Origin: Bog-473 sp963754445
Lineage (GTDB): Bacteria > Actinomycetota > Acidimicrobiia > Acidimicrobiales > RAAP-2
Assembly (NCBI GenBank): GCA_963754445.1
Contig: CAVWFT010000002.1
Span: forward strand, 1,488,001-1,552,000
Direction: 5' to 3'
Length of the DNA: 64,000 nucleotides
The stretch's first letter is position 1. Every line of letters begins with the position of its first letter. Position numbers and translations under genes: made by a program. Below are positions 9,088-17,171 of this stretch, one piece after another. The notes beneath the pieces are model-generated. The model was not told where the DNA came from. It saw only the letters and a program-made list of their open reading frames with translations, and did not search any database.

Positions 9088-9116
9088 AGGCCCCCGGGGA
9101 TCAGCCCCGGGGGCCT
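9088..9116 (+). terminator. Strong hairpin terminator after the amidohydrolase
   Basis: Perfect 12-bp stem AGGCCCCCGGGG / CCCCGGGGGCCT around an ATCAG loop, 26 bases past the stop. There is no clear T-run, as is common in GC-rich actinobacteria. Confidence 0.7.
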
Positions 9117-9160
9117 CCCCCTCCCGATGCCCTTGTCGCCTCCCCGCGTGCTCCTATATG

Positions 9161-9182
9161 GTGTAGAGCAGTAGCTCTACAC
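9161..9182. promoter_or_regulatory. 22-bp palindromic operator upstream of the TetR gene
   Basis: Arms GTGTAGAGC and GCTCTACAC (9 bp, perfect) around AGTA, directly after a TATATG (9155-9160) that may serve as a -10 box. It lies about 130 bases before the TetR gene at 9314, as expected for autoregulation. No second copy was noticed in the window. Confidence 0.65.
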
Positions 9183-9201
9183 AGGAGGCGGCCCCGCGGG
9201 G

Positions 9202-9333
9202 ATGGCCGCCTCGGGGAGGATCCGGTCGATGCCAGCATGGTGGGTCGTCGCGTCGCCTGGCGACGGCACGGTGCTGCGGTGGGATCCACGTGTTCGTGCG
9301 ACGACACTGAACGGTGGCGGTTCCCTTGCCTGA
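9202..9333 (+). CDS. Possible 43-codon leader ORF before the TetR gene
   Basis: An ATG 13 bases after an AGGAGG opens a 43-residue frame, rich in Trp, Arg and Gly, that runs 20 bases into the TetR gene. The TetR gene starts with GTG and has no ribosome-binding site of its own, so translational coupling through this leader is conceivable. There is no recognisable homology; it may simply be untranslated leader. Confidence 0.25.
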   Translation: MAASGRIRSMPAWWVVASPGDGTVLRWDPRVRATTLNGGGSLA

Positions 9334-10030
9334 GCTGACCGTGTCACGGATCGCCCGGGCCGCGCTCGACGTGGCCGACGAACGGGGCGCCGCCGGGTTC
9401 AGCATGCGGGCGGTGGCCGATCGCCTGGGCGTCACGCCCATGGCGCTCTACCACCACGTGTCCGACAAGGCGGGTTTGATCGCCGTCGTGGTCGACGAGG
9501 TCATCGCCGAGCGGCCGCTGCCTGCACCGACCGGTGCCTGGCGGGAGGATCTCTTCGATCTCGCCCACTGGATGCGTGAGTCGACCTTGGCCCATCCGGC
9601 CATCATCCGACTGCGCAACGACTTTCAGGTCTGGACCCCGTCGATCTTTCCCATGACCGAGCGCTGGCTCAGCGTGTGGCAACAGAGCGGGCTCGAGCTG
9701 GCGTCCGCCATCCGTGTGGCCGCGGTGAGCAGCACCGCCATCATCGGGTTCGTCGAGCAAGAGCTCGTCGCAGCCACCACGGACCTGCCGGACGACACGC
9801 TGCTGGCATCGTTCCCCAACGTGCGGTCAGCCTTCAGTGCGGAGAACGACCCGTCGGCCGACTTCGAGCTCATGGTCCGATCCCTCGTCGACGGTCTCCT
9901 CAGCTCGGTGGTCGCGGCGGCGAAGGCTGGTCGCCCGCTGCGCGCTCCCGCCGGGCGCCAGCCCGTCCCGCCGCCCCGGTCAGCGGGGGCACCCGCCCGC
10001 ACCAGATCACGGAGGCAGCAGCGTGCCTGA
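9314..10030 (+). CDS. TetR-family regulator with a TetR_C-type ligand domain
   Basis: A 238-residue repressor-type regulator. The HTH is at residues about 10-55 (SRIARAALDVADERG, FSMRAVADRLGVTPMALYHHV, DKAGL), the short-recognition-helix form seen with TetR_C domains. The C-terminal 35 residues are Pro/Arg-rich and probably disordered. An in-frame stop lies one codon before GTG 9314, so the start cannot be further upstream. The 22-bp palindrome at 9161-9182 is its likely operator. It sits between an amidohydrolase and a Liv-type binding protein and may control the latter. Whether it also binds the shared catabolic operator is unlikely from sequence, as the two sites are unrelated. Confidence 0.85.
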   Translation: MAVPLPELTVSRIARAALDVADERGAAGFSMRAVADRLGVTPMALYHHVSDKAGLIAVVVDEVIAERPLPAPTGAWREDLFDLAHWMRESTLAHPAIIRLRNDFQVWTPSIFPMTERWLSVWQQSGLELASAIRVAAVSSTAIIGFVEQELVAATTDLPDDTLLASFPNVRSAFSAENDPSADFELMVRSLVDGLLSSVVAAAKAGRPLRAPAGRQPVPPPRSAGAPARTRSRRQQRA

Positions 10031-10196
10031 CCCAGCGCACGCAGTGCCCGGTGCCGACAATTGCCGGCCACGGCGGCGTATTCTGCGACCGCTCGAGCGC
10101 CCGGGGGAGCGCGTCGAGTGCGTTGCCGAGGGGGTAGCCGTGACGGCGCGTCCACATTTCCACAGCATCAGTATCAGGGCTAACAGAAAGGCCATC

Positions 10197-11459
10197 ATGC
10201 GTACAGCAACTGCGGCGTTTGCCGTCTTCGTCGTCTCCCTTGCCGGATTGTTCACGGCTGGAGCCGCCGGAGCCGCCACGTCGACCCAGGGCGTCACGGC
10301 CGGCACCATCAAGGTGGGTGTGACGTATCCGGACGTGGCTGCGATCCGCAGCATCATCAATGTCAATCCGGGCAACTACGTCGTTGCCTACAACGCCCTG
10401 TTCAAGCAGATCAACGCGAACGGTGGGATCAACGGGCGCAAGATCGTTCCGGTCTTCGCTGCGGTCGATCCGCTCGGGACGTCGGGTGCCGCCACGGCCT
10501 GCACCCAGTTGACGGAAGACGACAAGGTCTTCATCACCCTCGGCTTCTTCCAGCAGGTCGACACCGCGTGCTACGTGCAGACCCACAGCACGCCGATCGT
10601 CGGGTTCTCGCTGACCGCGCAGGAATCTGCCGCGGCCAAGGCACCCTGGTACAACTACCAGATCTCCGACAGCAACCTCGTGCCGAAAGAGATGGCGATC
10701 TTCAAGAAGGAGGGCGCCTTCGGGGGCAAGAAGGTCGGAGTCGTCAGCACGACGGCTGACGCCGACGAGGTCAAGCTCGTCACGACCGCGCTGAAGAACG
10801 AGAAGGTGGACGTCGTCCAGACCGCCGTCAACTCGGTGCCCGACACTGACACCACCGCCCAGGTGGCCGAGTACGGCACCATCGCCGAGAAATTCCAGTC
10901 GTCCGGGGTCAACGTCGTCGTCGCGGTGGGCAACGCCGGCAACGGGTGGCCCTCTGGTCTGCAGGCCAACCAGAGCTCCTATCGTCCGCGCCTCATCGCC
11001 ACCGACTACAACGACCTCGACGCCTACGTGTCCAACAAGGCCGGTGTGACCCAGTCGATCCTTAAGAACCTGCTCACCGCCGGCCCCACGCCACCACCCA
11101 CCGTCGAGTGGAACGACCCCGCCATGAAGAAGTGTGTGGCCACGATCGAGAAGGCCGAACCCGGTGCGTCCATCAGCAATCCGGTGACGGCGACGGCGTC
11201 GACGCCCGTGACCTACACCGCACCCGAGACGGCATGCCAGCAGGTCGCCTTGTTCCAGGACCTGATCAAGGCCGCCGGGAAGACCCTGACGACGCAGTCA
11301 CTGGTCAAGGGTGCCAACACCCTGACCCATGTCACGATTCCGGGTGGTGGTGGCACCTTCAACTACTCGGGGGGGCACAACGACGGCAACGGTCCGGTCT
11401 TCGTCTACACCTGGAAGCCGTCCACCTCGGCCCTGGTCCTCAAGACCACGCAGAGCTGA
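10197..11459 (+). CDS. Liv-type ABC transporter substrate-binding protein A
   Basis: A 420-residue periplasmic binding protein of the branched-chain amino-acid type (PF13458-like). Residues 1-27 form a Sec signal peptide ending near AGAAGA-ATS. The mature start TAGTIKVGVTYPD, then NANGGINGRKI and later AVGNAGNG are typical of the family. AGAAAGG precedes the ATG. It is a lone gene here; the MFS-LivF and LivHMG fusions at 2.7-7.7 kb have no binding protein beside them and are its best partners. A hairpin follows between it and the convergent thiolase gene. Confidence 0.88.
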   Translation: MRTATAAFAVFVVSLAGLFTAGAAGAATSTQGVTAGTIKVGVTYPDVAAIRSIINVNPGNYVVAYNALFKQINANGGINGRKIVPVFAAVDPLGTSGAATACTQLTEDDKVFITLGFFQQVDTACYVQTHSTPIVGFSLTAQESAAAKAPWYNYQISDSNLVPKEMAIFKKEGAFGGKKVGVVSTTADADEVKLVTTALKNEKVDVVQTAVNSVPDTDTTAQVAEYGTIAEKFQSSGVNVVVAVGNAGNGWPSGLQANQSSYRPRLIATDYNDLDAYVSNKAGVTQSILKNLLTAGPTPPPTVEWNDPAMKKCVATIEKAEPGASISNPVTATASTPVTYTAPETACQQVALFQDLIKAAGKTLTTQSLVKGANTLTHVTIPGGGGTFNYSGGHNDGNGPVFVYTWKPSTSALVLKTTQS

Positions 11460-11467
11460 CGGGAGGT

Positions 11468-11499
11468 GCGGGACCTTGGCCGGACGGTGCGGGTCCCGC
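11468..11499. terminator. Hairpin between convergent genes
   Basis: GCGGGACC and GGTCCCGC arms (8 bp) around a 16-base loop fill most of the 45-base gap between the binding-protein stop and the thiolase-like stop. It may end transcription in both directions. Confidence 0.45.
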
Positions 11500-11504
11500 G
11501 ACTC

Positions 11505-12650
11505 TCAGACCGAGATGATGGCGACGCCCGCCGTCCCGGGTGCTCCGTAGAGCTGGCTGTAGCCGACTCGCGGCGCGCCGGGGACCTGACGCTCGCCGGC
11601 ATCGCCGCGCAGCTGCGTCACGAGCTCGTAGACCTGACGTAGCCCCGAGGCCCCGATGGGTTCACCGTTGGCGATGAGGCCACCATCGGTGTTCACCGGC
11701 AGGGTGCCGCCGATCTCCGTGGCGCCGTCCGCCAGCAGGGCCTCCTGCTCGCCGTCCTTGCAGAAGCCGTTCTCGGCCATGTGAATGACCTCGGCTCCCG
11801 CATCGGTGTCCTGCAGCTGCACCACATCGACGTCCTCGGGGCCGAGCCCGGCCATCTCGTAGGCCGCACGGGACGCGTCGGCCGTCGGAGCGTCGGCTCG
11901 CTCCAGCGGGAGCCACGGGCTGTGCACCTCGAAGGCGCCGAGACGGCGGGTCCGCACCACGGAGGCCTTCAGGTAGATCGGGCGCGCGCTGTAGCGGTGT
12001 GCCACGGACGCCTTGCAGAGGACGATGGCGGCCGCCCCCTCGTCGGGGGAGCAGAACATGTACTGGGTGAGCGGGTCGTTCACCATCGGCGACTCGAGGA
12101 TCTCGTCCTCGCTCAGGGTCTGGCGTCGAAAGGCGTCTGGGTTGAGCGATCCGTTGCGGTAATTCTTCGCGGCCACCCGGGCCAGGGTCCGGGGACTGAT
12201 GCCGAAGTCGTGCATGTAGCGCTGGATCTTCATGGCGAAGAACTTGGGCGTGAGGAAGAGGCCGGTCTCGCCGTACCAGCTCGGGACCCCGTACATGACG
12301 GGGTCGGCTGCGAACGCGCCGGGCAGGTGTTTGTCCATTCCGATGGCCATCCCGAGCTCGGCGTCCCCCAGGCGGATGGTGTTCGCCGCTTGGGTCAGCG
12401 CGCTGGCTGCGGTGGCGCATCCGTTGTACACGTCGGTGAAGGGCAGGCCGGTCAGCCCGAGAAAGTTGACGACCGCGTCCGGGTTGTCGACCTCGTAGCT
12501 CCCGCCGAAGGCGAACTGCATGTCCTGCCAGGCGACCCCGGCATCGGCGAGGGCGGAGCGGGCGGCCTGTGCACCCATCTCGATGGCGGAAAGTCCGGGG
12601 AAGCGGCCAAAGGCCGTGCGCCCGACCCCGATGATGGCAACGTCGTCCAT
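11505..12650 (-). CDS. SCP2-type thiolase-like protein (lipid-transfer thiolase), probable DUF35 partner
   Basis: A 381-residue thiolase-fold protein of the SCP-x/Ltp group. The acyl-carrying cysteine is in place (NGCATA near residue 77). The C-terminal block that normally reads GHPxGxSG reads GEPIGASG, so the catalytic histidine is replaced by glutamate. It starts 7 bases after a DUF35 OB-fold gene. Adjacent DUF35/SCP2-thiolase pairs form the retro-aldolases of actinobacterial steroid side-chain breakdown (Ltp2 with the ChsH2 DUF35 domain). A C-C bond-cleaving role on a CoA ester is therefore a reasonable inference; ordinary thiolysis is less likely with the changed histidine. Last gene of the operon begun at 14426. 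Confidence 0.82.
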   Translation of the reverse strand: MDDVAIIGVGRTAFGRFPGLSAIEMGAQAARSALADAGVAWQDMQFAFGGSYEVDNPDAVVNFLGLTGLPFTDVYNGCATAASALTQAANTIRLGDAELGMAIGMDKHLPGAFAADPVMYGVPSWYGETGLFLTPKFFAMKIQRYMHDFGISPRTLARVAAKNYRNGSLNPDAFRRQTLSEDEILESPMVNDPLTQYMFCSPDEGAAAIVLCKASVAHRYSARPIYLKASVVRTRRLGAFEVHSPWLPLERADAPTADASRAAYEMAGLGPEDVDVVQLQDTDAGAEVIHMAENGFCKDGEQEALLADGATEIGGTLPVNTDGGLIANGEPIGASGLRQVYELVTQLRGDAGERQVPGAPRVGYSQLYGAPGTAGVAIISV

Positions 12651-12657
12651 GTGGTCC

Positions 12658-13089
12658 TCAGCTCTCGTCGACCGGTCGGAAGGCATAGGTCAGGATCTCG
12701 GTGCCGTCGTCATCGGCGGCGAAGGGCACCACCGTCAGTTCCATCGGCATGCCGATGTGCAGTTCCTGGTCGACGGGGCCGGCCAGTCGTGCCTCGATGC
12801 GGCCTTCGGGCAGCTCGATGAAGCCGACGCCGTAGGGCTCGAACTCCTTGGCCGGTTCCCGTCCGATGTACGGCGGGTTCTTGGGCTGGAAACGTTGGCG
12901 GGTCCAGGTCCACAAGGTCCCCGTCCGGGACAACAGGGTGGGGGAGACGGCGTCCCCTCCACAGCTCGGACACGCACCCTGGGCCGGGAACGTGATGAAG
13001 GAGCAGTCCTGGCATCGTGACGCGTGCATACGGGGTTCGTCCGATGGCCACTCGAAGAGGCCGTCGGCGATCGTTCGTTGAGCGGTCAT
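12658..13089 (-). CDS. DUF35 zinc-ribbon/OB-fold protein, partner of the SCP2 thiolase
   Basis: A 143-residue small acyl-CoA-associated protein. An N-terminal rubredoxin-like zinc ribbon (CQDC at about 27 and CPSC at about 39) is followed by an OB-fold (residues about 50-140, with GIVEFxxG-like GVGFIELPEG). Such proteins bind and activate a thiolase-fold partner, and the SCP2-type gene lies 7 bases downstream. The start is the ATG after a GGAGACGACGAC leader. The same domain is fused in one chain in the gene at 32789-34429. Confidence 0.85.
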   Translation of the reverse strand: MTAQRTIADGLFEWPSDEPRMHASRCQDCSFITFPAQGACPSCGGDAVSPTLLSRTGTLWTWTRQRFQPKNPPYIGREPAKEFEPYGVGFIELPEGRIEARLAGPVDQELHIGMPMELTVVPFAADDDGTEILTYAFRPVDES

Positions 13090-13156
13090 GTCGTCGTCTC
13101 CTACTCGGGTGTCTCGAGGGTATCGCCTGGCGGACCCCGGCCTCCGCCGGTCGGAT

Positions 13157-13615
13157 TCAGCCGAAGATCTTGCGGAAGTCCCAGCTGACGATCTTTTGCG
13201 GTGTCATGCGCAACCAGGCGTGTCGGCCGTCGTGGACCATCGTCCCGCCGGCGTACTTGGCGCCGAACAGCGTCTCGGGCACTTCGAGCTCGGCGAGTGG
13301 TTCGCCCGTGCGCGGCACCTCGCCGACCACCTCGACCACCCCACGCAGCTCCACCCCGCGCAGTTCCGTGAACTCAATGCCGCCGTCGACGATCACGCTG
13401 ACCCGGCTGTCACGTTGGAGGTCGGTCCAGCGTTGGCTCTTGACGATGGAGGTGAGCCACAGGGACGTGCCGTCCCACGCGAACCACAATGGTGTGACGT
13501 GCGGCGAGCCGTCAGCGCCGATGCTGGCCACCCGGCACGTGCGTTCGCTGGCCAAGAACGCGTCGCGCTCCTCCGCGGTCATGGCCGCCTTGCCTCCTCG
13601 GCGCTGCTCCTTCAT
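13157..13615 (-). CDS. Pyridoxamine-5'-phosphate-oxidase-fold (FMN/F420-type) protein
   Basis: A split-barrel flavin- or F420-binding protein of 152 residues. The family pattern is visible: FLASERTCRVASIGADGSPHVTPLWFAWDGTSLWL at the N-terminus, R-x-L-x-R-DSRVSVIVDGG in the middle and a closing WDFRK near the end. I used ATG 13615, after GGGAGGGAAC and 19 bases past the thioesterase stop. The reaction is unknown; such proteins reduce or oxidise small substrates or bind cofactor. It lies inside an operon with thioesterase, DUF35 and thiolase genes. Confidence 0.75.
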   Translation of the reverse strand: MKEQRRGGKAAMTAEERDAFLASERTCRVASIGADGSPHVTPLWFAWDGTSLWLTSIVKSQRWTDLQRDSRVSVIVDGGIEFTELRGVELRGVVEVVGEVPRTGEPLAELEVPETLFGAKYAGGTMVHDGRHAWLRMTPQKIVSWDFRKIFG

Positions 13616-13634
13616 GGCGTTCCCTCCCGTTGGT

Positions 13635-14426
13635 TCACGTCGCAGAACCGGTGCCGAAGATCCGGCTGGTGGCGACGACACACAACCGGTTGTCGTTCCC
13701 TGCGTCGCGCACCTCCACCTCGCCCAGGCCATGGCGCACGACCGCGGTCGCCACGGCCGGGCCCACGCGGGCGGGCTGCAGATAGCGCAGGGCCAACGAC
13801 GAGAGTGTGGTGCTCGGCGTGCGCGAGAGCGCCGCCTCCTCGACCGCCAGAGCGATGAGGCCGCCGTTCATGGTGTTGGACGCGTTCAGCACTTCATCGG
13901 AATGGCCGAGGACGGCCACTCCCGGTTCCGTGCGCTCGCATCCGGCGCGCTCGGCGAACGGCACCGACAGCCGTGGGCCGTCGCCGATCAAGGCGCTGCC
14001 ATCGGTTGGGATGTCGATGGTCAACCGGGCGTCGGGCGCCGCCATGAACGAGAGCCCGGCGAAGCCGATCACCGCGCCGTCGTCCCGTCGGAATTCGACC
14101 CGGGCCACGAAGACGGTCCGGCCGACCTTCACCGCCCGGGCGACGCCGTGCACGGTGCCCGTGCCGGGCGCGGGGTCGAAGAGATGGACGTCGAGCTCGA
14201 GCGTGACCGGGACCCGAGGTCCGACCGAGTAGATGGCCAGGTGCCCGGCGAGCACGTCGGCCCAGGCGGCCAGGATCGAGACCCTCAGGTGCTCGGTCCC
14301 GGGCACGTACATCTCGGGGAACACCTCCGCCGACCCGTGCATCTCGTCACCGACGCGGCTGACGCCCCATCCGAGGTCTTGGAGGACGTGGCTGCGCGCC
14401 GCGCCGTCCTCCACCGTCGTGCTCAT
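13635..14426 (-). CDS. Hotdog-fold acyl-CoA thioesterase-like protein (tandem domains)
   Basis: A 263-residue protein with two hotdog-like halves. The N-terminal half (about 20-135) has LRVSILAAWADVLAGH and the C-terminal half (about 160-260) has NASNTMNGGLIALAVEEAAL, the GGxxxxxxE helix seen in PaaI-type thioesterases. It probably hydrolyses or binds an acyl-CoA. First gene of a four-gene minus-strand operon (thioesterase, PNPOx-like, DUF35, SCP2 thiolase) driven from the shared operator at 14485-14504. The family call is firm for the fold, moderate for thioesterase activity. Confidence 0.7.
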   Translation of the reverse strand: MSTTVEDGAARSHVLQDLGWGVSRVGDEMHGSAEVFPEMYVPGTEHLRVSILAAWADVLAGHLAIYSVGPRVPVTLELDVHLFDPAPGTGTVHGVARAVKVGRTVFVARVEFRRDDGAVIGFAGLSFMAAPDARLTIDIPTDGSALIGDGPRLSVPFAERAGCERTEPGVAVLGHSDEVLNASNTMNGGLIALAVEEAALSRTPSTTLSSLALRYLQPARVGPAVATAVVRHGLGEVEVRDAGNDNRLCVVATSRIFGTGSAT

Positions 14427-14484
14427 GCTTCCTCCTGGTCGTGGCTTCGGCCCCGCCGCCCGCTCACGGCCGCCAATGTAGCGG

Positions 14485-14504
14485 AATCGACGTCGACGTC
14501 ACAA
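14485..14504 (-). promoter_or_regulatory. Shared catabolic operator, site 2 (thioesterase/DUF35/thiolase operon)
   Basis: AATCGACGTCGACGTCACAA on the plus strand. Read in the direction of transcription it is TTGTGACGTCGACGTCGATT, with GATTGT in the position held by TAATAT at sites 1, 3 and 6. It lies 59 bases before the thioesterase start. Confidence 0.7.
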
Positions 14505-14530
14505 TCAAGAGAGGGTCGGTCGCCGTGCGG

Positions 14531-15802
14531 TCAGGGGATCGGCGCATCGAGCAGGGACGGGCTGCCGGGTCGGAGGGCGGCCAGTGAGAACCCGGCCGTC
14601 GTGCGGTAGCCCTCGGTGACCGCCGCGATCTCCTCGGGGCTGATCACCTCGGCAATGTCGGCGAAGCCGTCGGGTGCGCGCTCCTCGACCAGGCGCATGG
14701 GGAGTTCGGGTCCGAGACCCCGATTGGCTTCGACGATGGCGGCCGTGGCCGGGCGGCGGTTCCGCTCGTAGGAGGCCAGCGCGTGCGCGTAGTCGCCGTC
14801 GTGGGACCTCCCGATGCACCCGGCCAGGACCCGGGCGTCGAGGATGGCCTGCGAGGCGCCGTTGGAACCGATGGGATACATGGGATGGGCGGCGTCGCCG
14901 AGGAGGGTGGTGCAACCGAACGACCAGCGGGGGAGGGGATTGCGGTCGACCATCGGGAAGAGGAAGGTCTCGGGAGCGGCCCGGACGATCGACGGCACGT
15001 CGAGCCAACCGAAATCCCACTCCTCGAACGCCGGCAGGAAGTCGTCGAGACGGCCCCGGCGATTCCAGTCCTCCTGGGCGGCAAGGTCGGAGTCGGGGAG
15101 GCGTCGCTCGGCAATGAAGTTGTAGACCTGGCGCCCGCCGGGCAGGTCGGCAATGGGATAGCCCACGAACTTCTGGTCAGGGTGTCCGGCCCAGACCATG
15201 GTGCGGCCGTCGAGGACGCTATCGACCTCGGCCACGCCCCGCCAGAGCAACGCTCCGTTCCACAGCAGCGGGCCTTCGTCGGGGAACCGAGCTGCCCGGG
15301 CCGCGCTGTGGATGCCGTCCGCCGCCACCACGACGTCGGCCTCGACCCGGGCCCCGTCGAACACGGCAACCGGTCTCGAGCCCTCCCGCTCTATGCGTTC
15401 GAGACGCCGGCCGAGGTGGACGGCGTCCGGTCCGAGTCGCTCGAGGGCGGCGGCGAGGAGCACGTCTTGGAGGATGCCCCGGTGGATCGAGAGCTGCGGC
15501 CAGGGATAGCCCGCGGCCTTACCCCGCGGCTCGCGCCAGATCTCCTGCCCGCGGCGGGTGCAGTAGAGGAGCAGGCTGGGCGCCACGGCGCGCGCCTCGA
15601 GCGGCTCGAGGAGGCCGAGCGCGTCGAGCTCACGCACCGCATGAGGCAGCAGGTTGATCCCGACCCCGAGCGGCCGCAGCTCGTGGACGGCGTCGAAGAC
15701 GTCGACGGTCGCCCCCGTCTGGTGCAGGCTCAAGGCGGTGGTCAACCCGCCGATGCCGGCCCCGACCACCACGCAGTGTGGACGGAGAGCGGTTCCCCTC
15801 AC
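14531..15802 (-). CDS. FAD-dependent monooxygenase (class A, salicylate-hydroxylase type)
   Basis: A 423-residue flavoprotein hydroxylase. An N-terminal Rossmann GAGIGGL (residues about 14-20) is followed by VVVAADGIHSAAR (the DG motif) near residue 165 and LLGDAAHPMYPIGSNGASQAILDA near 290, the second FAD motif. This group uses NAD(P)H and O2 to hydroxylate phenolic or related rings. Its GTG start overlaps the DUF3237 stop (GTGA). It is last in the operon CoA-transferase, SDR, DUF3237, monooxygenase, so it acts in the same pathway. The 84 bases from its stop to the next gene carry the divergently placed site 2. Confidence 0.85.
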   Translation of the reverse strand: MRGTALRPHCVVVGAGIGGLTTALSLHQTGATVDVFDAVHELRPLGVGINLLPHAVRELDALGLLEPLEARAVAPSLLLYCTRRGQEIWREPRGKAAGYPWPQLSIHRGILQDVLLAAALERLGPDAVHLGRRLERIEREGSRPVAVFDGARVEADVVVAADGIHSAARAARFPDEGPLLWNGALLWRGVAEVDSVLDGRTMVWAGHPDQKFVGYPIADLPGGRQVYNFIAERRLPDSDLAAQEDWNRRGRLDDFLPAFEEWDFGWLDVPSIVRAAPETFLFPMVDRNPLPRWSFGCTTLLGDAAHPMYPIGSNGASQAILDARVLAGCIGRSHDGDYAHALASYERNRRPATAAIVEANRGLGPELPMRLVEERAPDGFADIAEVISPEEIAAVTEGYRTTAGFSLAALRPGSPSLLDAPIP

Positions 15803-16248
15803 CGCACCTCGTGCACGTCGATGGTCACGACGGCCCGGTCGCGGCGTCCGGTCGACACGGCCAGGAGGTCGTTGAGCCACGAGAGCTCCGGTGCGGCCGT
15901 GGAGAATCGCACATGGGTCCGGAAGTAGTAGTCGTCCGGGTCGACGTCGTCGCCGCGGGCCAGGCGCTCGGCCACGTCGGGCGCGGCCTTGCGGAGACCG
16001 GCGGAGCGCACCTCGATCAATTCTCCTTCGGCGCACTCGAGCGTGTAGTGCGCGTCGATCTCCAGCGTGCCGTCGGCTCGGACCTGCTGCCAGTCGACCC
16101 CGCCTTCGCGCAGGACGCCCGCCAGGCCGTCGCGACCGGCGAAGGTCCCGCCGGCGAAGGGCACGAAGCGCCGGCCCCCGCCGAGTTCGACCAGGGGGAG
16201 GACATCCACTCGTATGGCGAGGAGCTCGCGCAGGCCTACCGGGCGCAT
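15799..16248 (-). CDS. DUF3237 family protein
   Basis: A 149-residue protein matching the DUF3237 pattern: F-GGTFAGRDGLAGVLREGGVDWQ, then R-DGTLEIDAHYTLE, IEVRSAGLRK, DDYYFRTHVRF and SWLNDLLAVSTGRR. The fold is a small beta barrel of unestablished biochemistry, often encoded beside flavin monooxygenases and dehydrogenases of aromatic or terpenoid breakdown. It is coupled to the FAD monooxygenase by a four-base overlap, which suggests the two products act together. Confidence 0.8.
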   Translation of the reverse strand: MRPVGLRELLAIRVDVLPLVELGGGRRFVPFAGGTFAGRDGLAGVLREGGVDWQQVRADGTLEIDAHYTLECAEGELIEVRSAGLRKAAPDVAERLARGDDVDPDDYYFRTHVRFSTAAPELSWLNDLLAVSTGRRDRAVVTIDVHEVR

Positions 16249-16290
16249 GGGTTCACTCCTCTTTCGAGACGGCGCCTCCGGCGCCGCCGC

Positions 16291-17118
16291 CTACATCCGG
16301 CCAAGCAGGAATCCGGCCGCGGCAGCAGCGGGCTCGAACGAGCTCGTGATGCCCGAGCTCACGTACCCGACGTCGCTGATCAGGGTGATGCCCGAAATGG
16401 CCGCGGCGGCGTCGCTGCAGAGGAACACCAGCGGGTAGGCCTGCTCGAGGGGCGTCGAGGCACCGATGCCCGTCTCCTCCCGGTAGTCGGCGCCGAAGCC
16501 GAGCCACATCTCCGCGTTGGCCTGGGCCAGCGGCGTGTCGGTCGGTCCCGGGCAGATGGCGTTGATGCGGATGCCCTGCTTGAGGAACGGGAAGGCCTGG
16601 CTGGCCACGTAGCCGCAGACCGCCTGCTTGGAGTGGAAGTAGTCCGCCCAGCCGTGCTCGATCGCCCAGGCCGAGGCCGAATCGAAGTCGGGCGTGGCCA
16701 GGTACTCCTTCACCTGGTCCCAACCGGCTTCCCAGCCCAGTCCGGCCGCCGAGGAGATGAACCCGATGGCCGAGCCGCGGGGCAGCATGCCGCCGGCGAT
16801 CATCCGCTCGATCAGGTGGCGGTGGCCGCCGAAGTTGATCTTCTCGATGTTCGGGGTGCCGTCGGCCACGCCGGCGCACGCCATGAGTGCGTGGACCGGA
16901 CCACCGCATTCGTCGACCGCCTTGTCGATCGATTCCTTCTCCCCCAGGTTCAGGTGGATGGCCTTCACGCCGTCGATCTTCACGTCGGCGTAGTCCATGA
17001 CCACGACGTCGGCTCCGGCGTCGCGCGAGAGCTCGGCTGCGGCGGCGCCCATGCCGGTGGCGCCACCGACCACGAGGACCCGCTTGCCGTCGTAACGAAA
17101 TGCGTCGAACAGGGACAT
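16291..17118 (-). CDS. Short-chain dehydrogenase/reductase
   Basis: A 275-residue SDR with the NAD(P)-binding glycine motif GGATGMG near residue 18, the D-rich VVMDYAD acceptor (favouring NAD), ACAGV, the catalytic serine in ISSAAGLG and the YFHSK catalytic Tyr/Lys pair. PGPTDTPLA is the post-catalytic loop. An insertion between the Ser and Tyr blocks (GWEAGWDQVKEYLATPDF and onward) is typical of 3-alpha-hydroxysteroid-dehydrogenase-like SDRs. It is second in the CoA-transferase operon and probably oxidises a hydroxy-acyl-CoA or cyclic alcohol. Confidence 0.85.
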   Translation of the reverse strand: MSLFDAFRYDGKRVLVVGGATGMGAAAAELSRDAGADVVVMDYADVKIDGVKAIHLNLGEKESIDKAVDECGGPVHALMACAGVADGTPNIEKINFGGHRHLIERMIAGGMLPRGSAIGFISSAAGLGWEAGWDQVKEYLATPDFDSASAWAIEHGWADYFHSKQAVCGYVASQAFPFLKQGIRINAICPGPTDTPLAQANAEMWLGFGADYREETGIGASTPLEQAYPLVFLCSDAAAAISGITLISDVGYVSSGITSSFEPAAAAAGFLLGRM

Positions 17119-17171
17119 CAGTACTCCTTAGCTAGATGACGAGACGAGTGGTCGGAAATGCGTGCGCGTGC

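Noticed and set aside
10031..10196. A riboswitch or extra gene between TetR and binding protein A
   Set aside because: The 166 bases contain no convincing conserved structure, ORF or repeat; only the AGAAAGG ribosome-binding site is clear.
13157..13732. A longer form of the PNPOx-like gene starting at 13732
   Set aside because: The extra 39 residues overlap the thioesterase gene and lack family similarity; ATG 13615 has a good ribosome-binding site.
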